From Isoetes taiwanensis (lineage: Eukaryota > Streptophyta > Lycopodiopsida > Isoetales > Isoetaceae): DNA of 64,000 nucleotides. This document shows positions 1 to 11,894 of the stretch, piece after piece. Position 1 is the stretch's first letter; each line of letters opens with the position of its first letter. The translations under genes and the position numbers were made by a program. Under the pieces are notes generated by a model. The model was not told the origin of the DNA, searched no databases, and worked only from the letters and a program-made list of their open reading frames with translations. The stretch spans positions 2,276,016 through 2,340,015 of the forward strand of contig JAJEKV010000017.1 of the NCBI GenBank assembly GCA_021234155.1, in the 5' to 3' direction.

Positions 1-441
1 GGGAGCAAAGGATAAGAAGGGGAATAAAGGCTTTGTTTTGCCATGCAAAATTAGTGCCTAAAAGCTGATATCTAGAATTTTGGTTTAAAACGAATGCTTT
101 TTAAATCCTTGGTTCTATATCATTGTGAAGTATGCGGGCCGAGGCTCTCAAGCTATGACAAAAAATTGAAAGAGTGCAGAAAAAGTTTCTACCTAGTGAT
201 CTTGGTGTCAAAATGCAAGCACCATATGATATGATTCCGGCATGGTGCGGGATGATGCAATTAGAATGTGAGGCTTTATGTCGTTAACCTATCTAAGCAA
301 GATAGGAAACTTGGATGAGTAAAGCTCACCAAGGTTGGGTCGATGTTCTGCCTTATTACTGTATTAGCAACCTAGTTGTATATGTACTTGAATTTCCATA
401 ATTAATGAAAAAACCAACTCTTGACCAACTGCACAAGGATA

Positions 442-1814
442 TTATTCTGAAACCATAAAATTCAGCAGATAATGCAGGTGAATATGCTTCACCAAGATCC
501 TGCAGCAAATAGCCAGCACATAAGCCAATATGTAAAAGCCTCCAGTGCGAAAGGAATTTTGCCGTGCACATACCTTTAAATCACTGGGAAAAGACACCTT
601 TACCTTAAAGCATTCACTTTCCAGCCTTAAGTCTCTGATCCTGACAATATCCCATGCATGCATTAGATGACCAGGGGGCTTCAAAAACCCGTGCATTAGG
701 AGAAGAGACATGCACCTAACTAAAAGAAAGAACAGAATTACTAGCTTAGTTCTACATAACTGCCCCGACACTTTATTTTCTAACGATCCAAAGCTACAAA
801 GGTCTCATTAATTTCAAAGAGTATTTGTGAGCATAATACTTTTGACCAAATATGTTGTAAACCAGAACACACACTGTCCTTGTTTACAACATATTGTCCT
901 TTTTGTACTGTTTTAATAACTCAGATCAAATGTCTGTGTCAGAATATGCTTGATAGTTTATATCAACTGGAAGAAAACGTGACTTAATAGGAAGTTCATA
1001 AAAAATTCACTGGCATATAATAGAGGATCCGTTGAGAAATTAACTAATTAGTTGTTATCTGCATTTTTCATTCTGTTTCTAACAAACGCAGAGACTATTA
1101 ACAGTCTAACAAGACATACCACCATCATATGAAGCCAACTTCTGAAACTATAGGGAATCTCATGTCCCCTGCGTTGTATTGAGTTTCAGGGATGCAGAGT
1201 CCTATTGAGTTTCAAGGATGCAAAGTCCTTCCATAAATCTAATTATAAGAACTCTCAGAGCTTGAATGTCCTATTAATGAAACTTACATTAACGAAATAG
1301 ATAAAAATCACAGAGGCATGCCAATGCTGAAGCTAAAATCCCAGACTCTACAAAAGGAGCAGTTAAGCTGGAAAGAGACATAGATTAAGCTGGAAAGCGA
1401 CGTGCATCATGGTCTAGAACACCATCTAAGATCGTCTTTGTAATCCCCGAAGACGAAGACCGTTGCTTTCTCCCAATCTTAGCAAGGTATCATCTCCTCG
1501 AAACTCCAGCACGATTTTGAGCCTCCTATACCTCAAGAATGGAGATTGTACCTGTCTTCCTTCTTACTAAACCTTCCTAAATTTTTCCCTTTTCTATTTT
1601 TCCTAGTTGCGGCTTCTATATCCCAGTTACCATAGCTATGAGAAAATGTGGGCAACCAATGGAATACGGCAGTGTGCAAACTGTATAATTCCTTAAGTGA
1701 TCTCCCGCCCCAAGAACAACTTCTGTGTAACCTTCCATGCATGTCTGCGTTAGGGAACAAAGGACCTGGAGGCACCATGGCTTCCATGGCCATTTTTCTT
1801 TTTCAAGGAACCGG
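442..1814 (-). other. Possible multi-exon gene, minus strand, unidentified
   Basis: Weak signs of a gene. A pyrimidine-rich tract ending in ATGCAG (acceptor, exon would start at 1814) is followed by ATG at 1793, with two more ATGs close by, and an open frame of 86 codons down to 1533. A second open stretch at 442-771 carries a good splice donor near 570 (DLK followed by GTATGTGC). No domain is recognisable in either piece, so no function is offered. The pieces could be exons of one gene running off the left edge, or chance open frames. The intervening 780-1500 is AT-rich and holds only a small tandem repeat. Confidence 0.2.
1177..1228. repeat. Tandem repeat, 2 x 26 bp
   Basis: Two adjacent 26-bp units (1177-1202, 1203-1228), each starting TATTGAGTTTCA and ending GTCC, differ at two positions. 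Simple local duplication in non-coding DNA. Confidence 0.85.
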
Positions 1815-2521
1815 CTGCATAAAAAACAAAAGAATGATGCAAATACTAGATGAATCATAATCTGAGTGCAAAACAGAATGACTCATGGCTGTTGCGGTCG
1901 AATTAGAGAAGGGGCAATCAACTTTCCAGGGAATTTCTAATTTCACTGGCCGGACGATCAGAAAACTGGAAATCTAACGGTAAAAAATAGGCCACGTCTT
2001 TTTTAATGATGTGGCAGACAATTCAAGGAAATCTTGTACCTCAGGTCTGCTCACAAGATTCTCAGAATTATGTGGTGCCGTGACTGTGACCGCACGCACT
2101 TAAGAAAGAGCCCAGGAAGTTTTCTTCCGTTTTCCTATTTTTTTTGAACTGTTAGATTTCACAATTAAGGATGTAAACACATGAAATTATCCACATCATG
2201 TGACCCTCAGGTTAGGCAAACCTGCCAATCAACATGGCTATCCTATTTGTCTGAGCAACTGGTTATTGTTTCCAAAAAGACAATAAAGAGAAACAAATTA
2301 ACAATGTTACACCAGATTGCTGAGCCACAAATAGTGGCTTGGAGAGAGAAGTACCATCCAAAAGAATATGGCTTTGTCGGAATTCTAAGAGTTCCCATTC
2401 CTAAGTTGGGGTATTAGCATATGCAGATCCTCAGCAAGGATCCCCTGATTTACATCAATGATACTCACTCACCATAAATGACCTTTACATCTTGACAAGA
2501 CGTCACATTGAATCACATAAC

Positions 2522-2569
2522 TGTCAACGAGGTTAAGAAATTAGATGTCAATGAGGTTAAGAAATTAGA
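2522..2569. repeat. Tandem repeat, 2 x 24 bp
   Basis: Two adjacent 24-bp units around GAGGTTAAGAAATTAGA, differing at one base. The surrounding 1.9-2.78 kb shows no supported gene; a 78-codon open frame at 2181-2417 has no recognisable motif. Confidence 0.85.
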
Positions 2570-3076
2570 GGCATTTTGGGTTATCCCTCTCCTCCTTTCC
2601 ATCCCCGAAGAATAGGAGCAACCATTATTTTGGCTTGCTCTATGGCAAATAGAGTGCTACAGATTATGGGAAGTCAAGTATTTACTTGTTTCTAGTCCAG
2701 CTCCATTCTGTAGAAGTACTTTGCTGAATCCTCGTTCTCAAAAGATGTAATATTTCCTGTCGCACAACTCATGAATACTCTAATCTTATTCTTGTCGGGC
2801 TGCATATAATAGGGTAATATCATGCATCATTCTAAAGTAATAGGTGTTGCTGATTCTAAATGGAGAATATTGATCATAAACAAGTGTCTTCAGCAGCTGT
2901 GTTGCATTGGCAACAATCAGACCAGCTACAACCTTCTGCTGCTCCTCCAGGAACTGAAAACATGTGGCCACTGATCTGTTTTTGCTAAATACAGATGCGA
3001 GACCTGCTTGGAAGAAATTGCGGCGCATGTTTGCATCAATCCATATGTGAGACATGGATACCTGGGCATTTTGATT

Positions 3077-4978
3077 TCACTCCTGTATCCCCATTTCACA
3101 ATAGATGTTTAACATTAGCACATAGCCAGCAGCACACCCAGAGTCTAGACGGGCAATTTCATCAAAGCACTTCCTCCCTAGGTTGAGATTCCCATGTAGC
3201 TTACAAGCATTAAACAGAGACATCCATGCCATGATATCCATTTGAAGGGTAGCCCGAAGCAGATTTTCTGCCGCCTCCAGACAACCTGCACGTCCCAAAA
3301 GATCAATCATACTAGTAAAATGGGCCACCGTTGGCGTGATGCCATGATTTTCTCTCATATTCTTGAAATACCAAAGACCTTCCTTCATCAGGCCAACGCG
3401 ACTGCATGCAATAAGGGCACTTGCATATGAGGCCTCATCTGGTTTTGTGGCTTCCTCTTGCATCTTATGAAAACATCCTAGTGCCAGTAGGCCTTCTCCA
3501 TGCTGGGCATATCCTGCAATCATTGCATTCCATGATACAACATTTCTGTTTGACAGATTGTAAAAAGCTTTGCATCCCTCCTCCAGACTCCCACATTTAG
3601 CGTACATATCAACCAGCGCACTCCCAACAACAACATCTGATTCAAGCCCATAATTTATGACCTCAATATGCATGACCCTCCCCTGCTCTATTCTTCTTAG
3701 ATCAGCACATGCCTGCAAGACACTTGGATATGTTACTGCATTTGGTCTTATGCCTTCTTCTTGCATCTTGTGAAATGATTCCAAGGCGCGAAGATTTTCT
3801 CCTTGCAAAGTGTATCCAGTAATTATAGCATTCCATGATGAAACATTTGGTTTGATGCCTTCACGTTGCATCTTCTCAAAACAATCAAGAGCAAGAGAAT
3901 ATTCTCCATGCTGAATGTACCCAGATATCATTGCATTCCATGACACGACGCACCGACTTGACAACCTAAATAAAACATTGCAGGCCTCCCCTAGATATCC
4001 AGATTTTGCATACATACTAATAAGACTGCTTTCCAAAAAGAAATCTAACTCCACTTCGTTTTCTAAAAGTTTTTCGTGTATGAATCTGCCGTATTCTATT
4101 GCACCGATGCTGGCACATGCTTTTAAAATACCTGAGAAAGTAATTTCATCTGCATTTGTATCGTCCTTTTGCATCTTCTCAAAACATTTTAAAGCCAACA
4201 AACTTTGTCCATTTTGGGCATATCCTACAATCATTGCATTCCAGGCCACCACATTTCTAGTGTGTAGAACATCGAATACTTTGATGGCCTCTTCTAAGTT
4301 CCCACATTTGGAGTACATGTCAACAAGTGTACTTCCTAGAACAACTTCTGGCTGAAGCTCAGCCGTAATGACCTGGTTATGGACATATCTTCCTTGTTGA
4401 AGGTCCTTTGTCATCGTGCATGCTTTAAGGATAGCGATGTAGATGTATTTGTCACCTTGAATTCCTAAATGCTGCACCCTGTGGTACAACTGGAATACAA
4501 ATCCATCTTGCCCTACCTTAGCATGTGCTGAAATAACTGCAGCCCATGTATGCTTAGTTGGCCTAATAATTCCTTTAAACACATCATTCACTTCACAGAG
4601 ATTACCAAAATATGCAAAAAACCTAATAAGATGATCTCCCAATACAGAAATTGCATCGAGTCCATTAAGGAGCATGAGAGACTGCACTCTCCTGCCATGT
4701 GTGAGATCCTTTCCTTTTTCACAGTCTTGTATAAGGCAGTATACATAGTTCCTACCGACAGGTATACCTTGCTTGTCCATCAACTCTGTAGCCTCCAGTC
4801 CTTCATCCAGTAATCTAATCAAATCTTCAATAAACTATTACCATAATCAAGACAAAGTCTAGTTCTGCATTTCAGTAAGATGACATCTTCTTTTGTTTGT
4901 TTATTTTTTAAGCTTTAAATGCCCAGTAATGTCATACCTTTGAGAGAAGACCTGACGCCGTAGGAGCAGCGCTTTCAT
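3077..4978 (-). CDS. PLS-class pentatricopeptide repeat protein, organelle-targeted (2 exons)
   Basis: Sequence-specific RNA-binding protein expected to act on organellar transcripts. The main exon (4814-3077) encodes alternating P/L/S motifs with the family signatures LVDMYSKCGNLEEA, VVSWNAMISGYIQHG and FEKMQREGIKPN, ending in a LLGRAG motif and a partial E1 motif (AGYVLMLNIY). It stops at MGIQE with no E2 or DYW domain. I infer a first exon at 4978-4938 (starts MKALLLRRQVFSQ) spliced with AG/GT donor at 4938/4937 and an AG acceptor before 4814. This joins in frame, removes an in-frame stop just upstream of the long frame, and supplies a basic, acid-free N terminus typical of an organellar transit peptide. 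Predicted product 592 aa. One unit (around KPNVSSWNAIITGY) fuses two repeats, suggesting an internal deletion of one triplet. The gene belongs to the same family as the PPR gene at 38577. The spliced start is inference; the PPR identity is secure. Confidence 0.9.
4815..4937 (-). other. Inferred 123-bp intron of the PPR gene
   Basis: On the minus strand the sequence begins GTATGACATT after CAAAG and ends TTTGATTAG before ATTACTGG. Phase 2 on both sides keeps the frame: exon 1 leaves AG and exon 2 supplies A for an arginine codon. Supported by frame logic only; transcript data were not available. Confidence 0.6.
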
Positions 4979-5295
4979 GATTCATCAAGTGCGAATTCCG
5001 CTGGAGCTGCCCCGTAGACTATTTATTTTGAATAAGATACTGACCAAACGAACGTAAGAAATCTTACATGGCTCTAAATCTTCAAGCCCGTCCGGAGCTT
5101 CTTCGGACTGAGGGGTCGGATGTGCATTCTCAAAAGAGCAAAAATGAATCTTTCACATGACAGCAATTTTATTTCCAGCTTGAAGCATTGCCAAATTGCT
5201 GTTGTAGAAGAATTGAGGTATTCAGAACTTCAGAATAGTTGTGTAGCATATTTTCACTCTACGTTTGGCGTTCATTGTACGGTGTTATAGGGCAA

Positions 5296-5430
5296 AGCAT
5301 TATGTTTTGATAAATTTTACACATACCCTTTGAATAATGTTTTGAGATGCCCTTGGTCAAAATACACATTTCTAGGGAAAAGTTATACCCTTATGTTTTG
5401 ATAAATTTTACCACATACCCTTATGGGAGG
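5296..5430. repeat. Fragments of foldback-family terminal sequence
   Basis: Holds two copies of the word CTTATGTTTTGATAAATTTTA-like (ends near 5330 and 5415) and the phrase CTAGGGAAAAG, which recur as the ends of the foldback element at 10562-11798 and in the remnant at 44521. These look like truncated copies of one small AT-rich element family. Confidence 0.6.
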
Positions 5431-5519
5431 ATGTTATCTAGCCCATCCGATTGAGGTGAAGCATAGGGTATGCATTCTTATACTAATATAACAATGTCAC
5501 AACTTCAACAATGATATAG
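5428..5519. repeat. 92-bp dispersed repeat, inverted copy at 11802-11893
   Basis: The segment from GGGAGGATGTTATCTAG to CAACAATGATATA reappears in reverse orientation at 11802-11893 with only a few differences. It abuts a foldback-family end in both places, so the two may be parts of one composite mobile unit. Confidence 0.85.
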
Positions 5520-5521
5520 GT

Positions 5522-5543
5522 GCCCGGCGTTGCCGGGCTTAGT
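5522..5543 (+). repeat. GC hairpin, possible Helitron-like 3' end
   Basis: GCCCGGC-GTT-GCCGGGC forms a perfect 7-bp stem with a 3-base loop, followed directly by TTAGT. It comes just after a TACTAATATAA-type stretch, a combination reminiscent of Helitron 3' ends. Those normally have a spacer after the hairpin and end in CTRR, so the match is incomplete. Confidence 0.35.
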
Positions 5544-6342
5544 AACATTTTGAAGATGTGGTTCTTTGATTCCTGGCTAAAATAGAGAAGGTGGCTTAGA
5601 GGGGCAAGGTTAATGTGGAGGATCTTTTTAAGATTCATTGACATGGAGTTCAATATATAGATTTTGTGTAGGTGGTATTTAGGACTTGAACTTGATTATG
5701 TTATGTTCAACCAAGTACAAAAACTCATAATCTAACATTGAACCTGAATGTACTATAGAAAACATCGTGGTCTGAACTAAAACTCAAATTTGAAAGGAAT
5801 ATGTTGAATATGCATCTTTAATCCAAAGGACAACACTCCTCCAATTGACTGTATTTATGATGAACATCTATGCTTTCAAAAGTAATAGAAGGATGCATAA
5901 CAAATATATACTCACGTAGATAGGTGGTTATGCCATTGGCATATGGTAATCACCCAAATCGTAAGGATGCAAAATGTACATCTTGTTATATTGTTTTGTA
6001 GTTGTCGCTAGACTCCACGTTTTTTTAATTTTTTTACATTTTTTGAGTACTCGTGTCGTTAAATGTCCATCCACGAAATGATAGCCTTACATTCGTTGTA
6101 AAACATGTTGATGGTTATGCTTGTGCATTTAAACTGTGGCATGTGCGAAAAGTTTCAAAATTAAATTGGAATTTGTTTGCAAACATGCATGTTAAAGCAT
6201 GTGGCAATTGGCAATTTGTGAGGAGAACTGGAATTAGGCCTGGTAAAATATTGCATGATTTCTACTTCAGCATTTGGGAAGAGAAGCAAAATCGAAAGGG
6301 GTTGTAATATGCATATTGAATTGCATCTCCTAAGGAAATCTC

Positions 6343-6482
6343 ATGCCTCATCATAGGGAACATGGACAAAGACTTTGATAAATGAGTTCTCATAAATGGT
6401 CTAAAATTGTATATGCCTCATTATAGAGAACATGGACAAAGGCTTTGATAAATGAGTTCTCATAAATGGTCTAAAATTGTAT
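6343..6482. repeat. Tandem repeat, 2 x 70 bp
   Basis: Two adjacent 70-bp units (6343-6412, 6413-6482) beginning ATGCCTCAT and ending AAAATTGTAT differ at only three or so positions, so the duplication is recent. Confidence 0.9.
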
Positions 6483-9400
6483 ATTTTGTTATTGACATTG
6501 TGGATTGTTCATGATGTTGTTGACACTGTTTTTTTTAAGTTAGTGTATATATCATGTGAACATTTCTTGAAGAGGTTGTGAAGTTGCATGAAGCAAGTAT
6601 AAATCATCGACACGGTCTAAGTTTGCCGGACACAATCTAAGTTATCTTATGAATATGTGTTGCAACTGTGAAGTTCCATGAAGCAAGAATCTATTGCCCA
6701 AACGATTTAAGTTTATGGAATAGACTTGTTGAATAGACTTGCCCTAAACGTTACAACAATTTAGAATGACACAAATTGAGTTACTGTCAAAATAAGAATT
6801 GCCAAATTGCAATGAAAGTCTCCCTGTCTTTTACAATCTTTTCTCATCAAATTTGAACCACTGCAATGGGTATTGTTTGCTCTCCGGTTAAAATTCTTGT
6901 TTCGAATTGCTGGTTTCCTTCTATATGCTCCCGATGGAAACCTAAGTATACACAATGAATGGAGTGTATTTTCAGTCTTCTATGTGTTGCCATAACTACC
7001 TAAGCAGATTTAGAACTACGTTTAGGGTATGTGCCAGCCTCTCTCTAAGCATCAACTCAAGACTTTAAAAATACCTTTGTGGCTAATCCTTGGTTCATTC
7101 ACAGCAGTATACCTTCTGACAGTTATCTACATTTGGTAAGACTTGCTTCGTTGACAACATGCATTTTGACAGTCATCCATGTTGTTGCATGTTCTGACAG
7201 CAATTATCCTTGCTCTTCCCCATTTCCCCATCTACGATTCCCTCTGAATCACAGAGGACCTTCTGACAGTTATCCTTGTTTCCCATATGGAATCCCAAAG
7301 GGTCTTTCAAATCAACAAACAGAAAATTGCCCACTTGAAATAACAGATATAAAGTTCCTAATATGGCGCAATAGAAAGTTTACATTTGCAAGATCTGCCG
7401 TTTCCATTCTGGCTTGTCCTAGTCCTGTGTTGAATGAGAAATGTTAAACTCAAATCTGCAGTCTAATTGTTTCCCTACCTCCCATGCAACTCAAGACATG
7501 GTATGTCGCTTCTTGTTTCAGTCTGACCAGAACGCAGCTTATAAAGCCAATTCTCTTTTGCAAAGAGAATGCTTCAAGAACAACAAAATCATAATATCGC
7601 GTCTGCAAATATATATATCAATAACATTCAAAAAAAATTCAGTTCACATGCCAACTCATTGTTCATATGGAACAACAGTAAAACAAATAAGGGCGCAGGC
7701 TGTATCTTGTAACTCATATTGTTGCAAGAGAATACTGATCAGAAGCTAACAGAAGAAAAGAGCATGTAAATAGGCGTAAAAGTTTCATCAAGCCCAAGCA
7801 TGCAACAAATAAGAAAAATAACTTGCAAAGTAAAGGTAGAAGCAAATAACTGCATATACCTCAGTAAATATTTATTGAGCCAGTTATATACCTCCCATTT
7901 GGCCTGCTCGTTTTTATACATATAACTATGCCTAACACTTGTAAAAAGATCATTGGACATGCAAAAAGATATAGGTTAACATGTTTGACACCAAATAATG
8001 TAGACATGGAGTCAAAAACTGAGAAGCAACAGAAGACAAAAATGGAAAAATATGGACATCTTCTTCATGTGGTTACACCATTTGCAGCATGCCGCTTTGC
8101 TGCAAAAGTGATTGTGTCTTCTTACAATATGCCACTTTGATGCAAGCTTGAACAATACAAAGCAATCAAAATAAAATGGCAAATCATGAAGAAGAGCTTA
8201 CAGAGAAGGGGAAAGTTGCCCTGTACCAGCAGATTGTTTGACAAACAATGGCACCAAAATTTTCCATTTCTAATCTTTGGAAAAGTGGAATGCAATGCAG
8301 ATTCTGACCTGAAACATATTCCTGGTATAATTCGGCTATCAGATACCTTAGAATTATTACTTGGATGACACTCAAATAAAGAATGAGCGTAACCCACACC
8401 AATAAGAAAATCCCGAACAGTTTGTTAGCAAAAGGTCTGTATGTATATACAGCAGAGCAAAAGAGAATGGATATATGGTGTACCATAAATCAAAAGCTCA
8501 ATGTCAAAAGCATAAGTATGTACCTCCACCTTTCTCCAAACTCTCTTCAAATCAGAAAAGCCCAGCATGCTCCAGGAGAAAGAAAGCACTCTTCCAGCCT
8601 AGGATCAGCTTGCTCAAGTTGTTCGTTGCTTGCAAGAATCTGCTTGCAAAGTGGTGCAATTTATAAACAATATTATGCCTTATTTCACTTTGCTTGGAAG
8701 AAGTTGCCTGTACCACAATAGTAAAGCCTATAGGTACCAATGCGTCTGCATGCAGCCGTGATGCCTACAATAGAAACAATCCAAGTTCTTAGAGAAATGG
8801 CAAGCAAAAATCATGGAGTAGAAGCAAAAATCAAGATGCCTTGCCCTCTTTGCAAGAGCGGTCTGCACAATATATAAATGACATTAAGAATGTTGCTTGA
8901 GAATGCTTATGAAAATAAGAGGCATCCATTTTTATTCCTGGCAGTTATCTGATACAACCAGATTTTAATTGTTGTGCATATAATAGAATTGGGTGTTTAA
9001 AAACATACTTCTTCAGACGCCGCAGCTACATAGAAAAAAGAAATGCTGGAAAATTTGGATTCACCTCAGCTGTTTTCCTCCCGTCTTCCATCATTCTTTC
9101 CCAATGCAGATAATTAGGGAAATGCACACAGTTTACTGTAACGCCTACTAAAAAATGCCAAAACTAAAAGCAAACTTTGGCAGTTCCAAAATTTCATTTT
9201 TGGCTTCCTTGTGTATAATCCTAAATCTAATATGCTTACAAATATGCTTATCCTCATCGAACTGGGTTCTTCCACAACCATTGCTTGTATCAAGCAATGG
9301 AAGGCTGGACATCTTCCAAACAAAAGGCCTTCAAAATTGGCAAAGAATCGATAAGATAAAATTTCCAAAAATATATTCTATAGAAACAGAAGCATTGGAA

Positions 9401-10257
9401 CAAAATGCGTTTGAAAAGGGAACCAAAAAGATTATAAAACATATGTGCCTTATCTTGCACAAAATCGAAGGCAACATCAGACTAACAACAAAACTAAAAA
9501 GGAATATCGGAATACTTGCACTTACCTTATGAAAACAGCAGAAGATGTCACTGTACAGATAAATTTCATGCAAACCTAGAGGGTCCTCACGGAAATAACT
9601 TTTTTAATAAATCTAGTCCAAGTCATGGGCATCTGGGCCAAATCACAAATCACAGCTAAATTTGTAGACCCACGCTCTAGTATATCCCCAGAAGAAAGCA
9701 ACAACTCTGAGAATAGATCCCTTGGAAAAGATCAAATTTTCATCAGAAAACACGAATTGGAGTTAGGAATCAATCACAAACTCTACCTTGAATCGTGGCA
9801 TCTAACTCCATCCATAGCCAAGCTGCTGCTAAAACTAATAGCAAACAATCCCAATAAGATCTCTTGTAGGAATATAGGGATTAATCTGCTAGGGCTTAAG
9901 TAATGCATGTTCTAGAGATTCTTTTGTTTTTACTCGTTGAAATTCTTCTAGACACAAAAATACAAAGTCTGAGCAATCATGACATGCATGGTATGCATGG
10001 CAAACAGACAGCGAGGCTGAGCTTGTTCAATCAAACAAAAGAAAAAAAAGAGACATGGTAATCTAAGAACCCCAAAGCAAAGCTTTGGTTTAGTGATGAC
10101 CTGAAAGATTAAGAACAGTATTGGACAGAAACCATCAATCGACAATACAAAACCCTATATCTGGCCTTCAAATCCGCCCCTGCAAGATACAATCTCTTGG
10201 CTGTAGATCATATGTCTAGAGCAAATGATTTTAGAGGCACATACATGGCTTGTATGC
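6483..10257. other. AT-rich region without a supported gene
   Basis: No long open frame or recognisable domain. The region shows scattered acceptor- and donor-like signals on the minus strand (for example near 8650 and 9105) and short open stretches. One reads APLCKQILASNEQLEQADPR on the minus strand between about 8660 and 8555 and could be an exon, but no family was recognised. It may be introns of an unrecognised minus-strand gene whose 5' end lies near 10.4 kb, or intergenic DNA. Confidence 0.3.
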
Positions 10258-10350
10258 CGTGCTGTGCTCCCCTCTCGATTAGAAAAGGTAAAGCCGCCGT
10301 GTTGAAGCTGTCGTGCTGTGCTCCCCTCTCGATCAGAAAAGGTGAAGCCA
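10258..10350. repeat. Imperfect tandem repeat, 54-bp period
   Basis: CGTGCTGTGCTCCCCTCTCG occurs at 10258 and again at 10312, each followed by AT(T/C)AGAAAAGGT(A/G)AAGCC. The second unit is incomplete. Confidence 0.8.
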
Positions 10351-10561
10351 AACCAAAAGACAAAAGGAGAATTCAGAACGGATAAGGCAACCCCAAAACC
10401 TAGAATTTGCAAATCATGCAAAAATCCTCAAACCCCGATTTTTGGAATACCTAAAAAGTGTTCCGGCAGCTAAAAGCTTCTAGACCTTAGAAAACCAACC
10501 TGGGAAAAAAAATCCAAAAAAGTTTTCGGCATATCGGAAAAAACGAATTTAAACAATAGGA

Positions 10562-11798
10562 TATACTAGGGAAAAACTACAAAATACCATTATGTTTTGA
10601 CGAATTTCACGACATATCCCTGAGTTTAAATAAATTACTGAGATGATATCCCTCTATACAATTTTAAGTTTCACTTAATACCCTCTAGTTTTTCGTATTT
10701 CATGGAATACCCCTTTGTAACAGATATTCATGGTGCTTTTTTAGCAAAGACGCCTATTTCTATTCTCAGTACCTTAAAGGAAGGCAAGTCACCAAATTAA
10801 TTTCCAACTCCATTGATTTTCTCTCAGCCCATCGATTTCCTCTAGTGATTTGCAATGATCCTCTTGTCGAAAGCACTAATTCGATCCAATTTACAATAAC
10901 AACTTATTGTAGCCAAATAAAATTAAGAAAGACGATTTGTAGGAGTTAAGAAGTCGAGAAGGATGCAAAGGCAGAGATCATAGTCCATTCACATGCAGGG
11001 CCTAAGAGTATTTGGTGAATTTTGAAGCATTTGAAATTTGAAGGAAACTCACATTCTAGTTCTCAAGGGCATTTGGGAAATTCAAAGAAAAGTTAAGTGC
11101 ATTTTAGAAATTAGGGAAAAACTACAAAATACCCTTATGTTTTGACGAATTTCACGACATATCCCTGAGTTTAGATAATGTCCTAGTATTGTGTATCTTT
11201 TAAAATTATTCAAATGCCCTTAAGATTTACATTAATTTCTAAAATGCACTTAAGTTTTCTTTGAATTTCCCAAATGCCCTTGAGAACAAGAACGTGAGTT
11301 TTCTTCAAATTTCAAATGCTTCAAAATTCACCAAATACTCTTAGGCCCTGCATGTGAATGGACTATGATCTCTGCCTTTGCATCCTTCTCTGCTTCTTAA
11401 CTTCTACAAATCGTCTTTCTTGATTTTATTTGGCTACAATAAGTTGTTATTGTAAATTGGATCGAATTAGTGCTTTCGACAAGAGGATCATTGCAAATCG
11501 CTAGAGGAAATCGATGGGCTGAGAGCAAATCAATATAGTTGGAAATTAAGTTGGTGACTTGCCTTCCTTTAAGGTACTAGGAATAGAAATAGGCGTCTTT
11601 GCTAAAAAGGCGCCATGAATATCTATTACAAAGGGGTATTCCATGAAATACGAAAAACTAGAGGGCATTAAGTGAAACTTAAAATTGTACAGAGGGATAT
11701 ATGTTGACCAAGGGCATCTCAGTAATTTATTTAAACTCAGGGATATGTCGTGAAATTCGTCAAAACATAAGGGTATTTTGTAGTTTTTCCCTAGTATA
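10562..11798. mobile_element. 1.24-kb foldback (long inverted repeat) element
   Basis: A near-perfect palindrome. The left arm 10562-11112 is the reverse complement of the right arm 11233-11798, with small indels. Ends read TATACTAGGGAAAAACTAC and its complement, flanked by TA-rich DNA. The 120-bp loop (11113-11232) begins with another copy of the same ~55-bp end sequence (GGGAAAAACTACAAAATACCC onward), so three copies of the terminus are present. No coding capacity. This fits a non-autonomous foldback or MITE-like element. Its transcript would form a long hairpin that could feed small-RNA production (inference). Confidence 0.9.
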
Positions 11799-11801
11799 TA
11801 T

Positions 11802-11893
11802 ATATCATTATTGAAGTTGTGACATTGTTATATTAGTATAAGAATGCATACCCTACGCTTCACCTCAATCGGATGGGCTAGATAACATCCTCC
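11802..11893. repeat. Inverted partner of the 5428-5519 repeat
   Basis: Reverse complement of 5428-5519, lying directly beside the right end of the foldback element. The GC hairpin seen beside the left copy is missing here. Confidence 0.85.
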
Positions 11894-11894
11894 C

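Noticed and set aside
3915-4355. 146-codon plus-strand open frame across the first PPR gene
   Set aside because: Antisense shadow of the PPR repeats; no start context or motif of its own. Similar shadows on the minus strand of the second PPR gene were dropped for the same reason.
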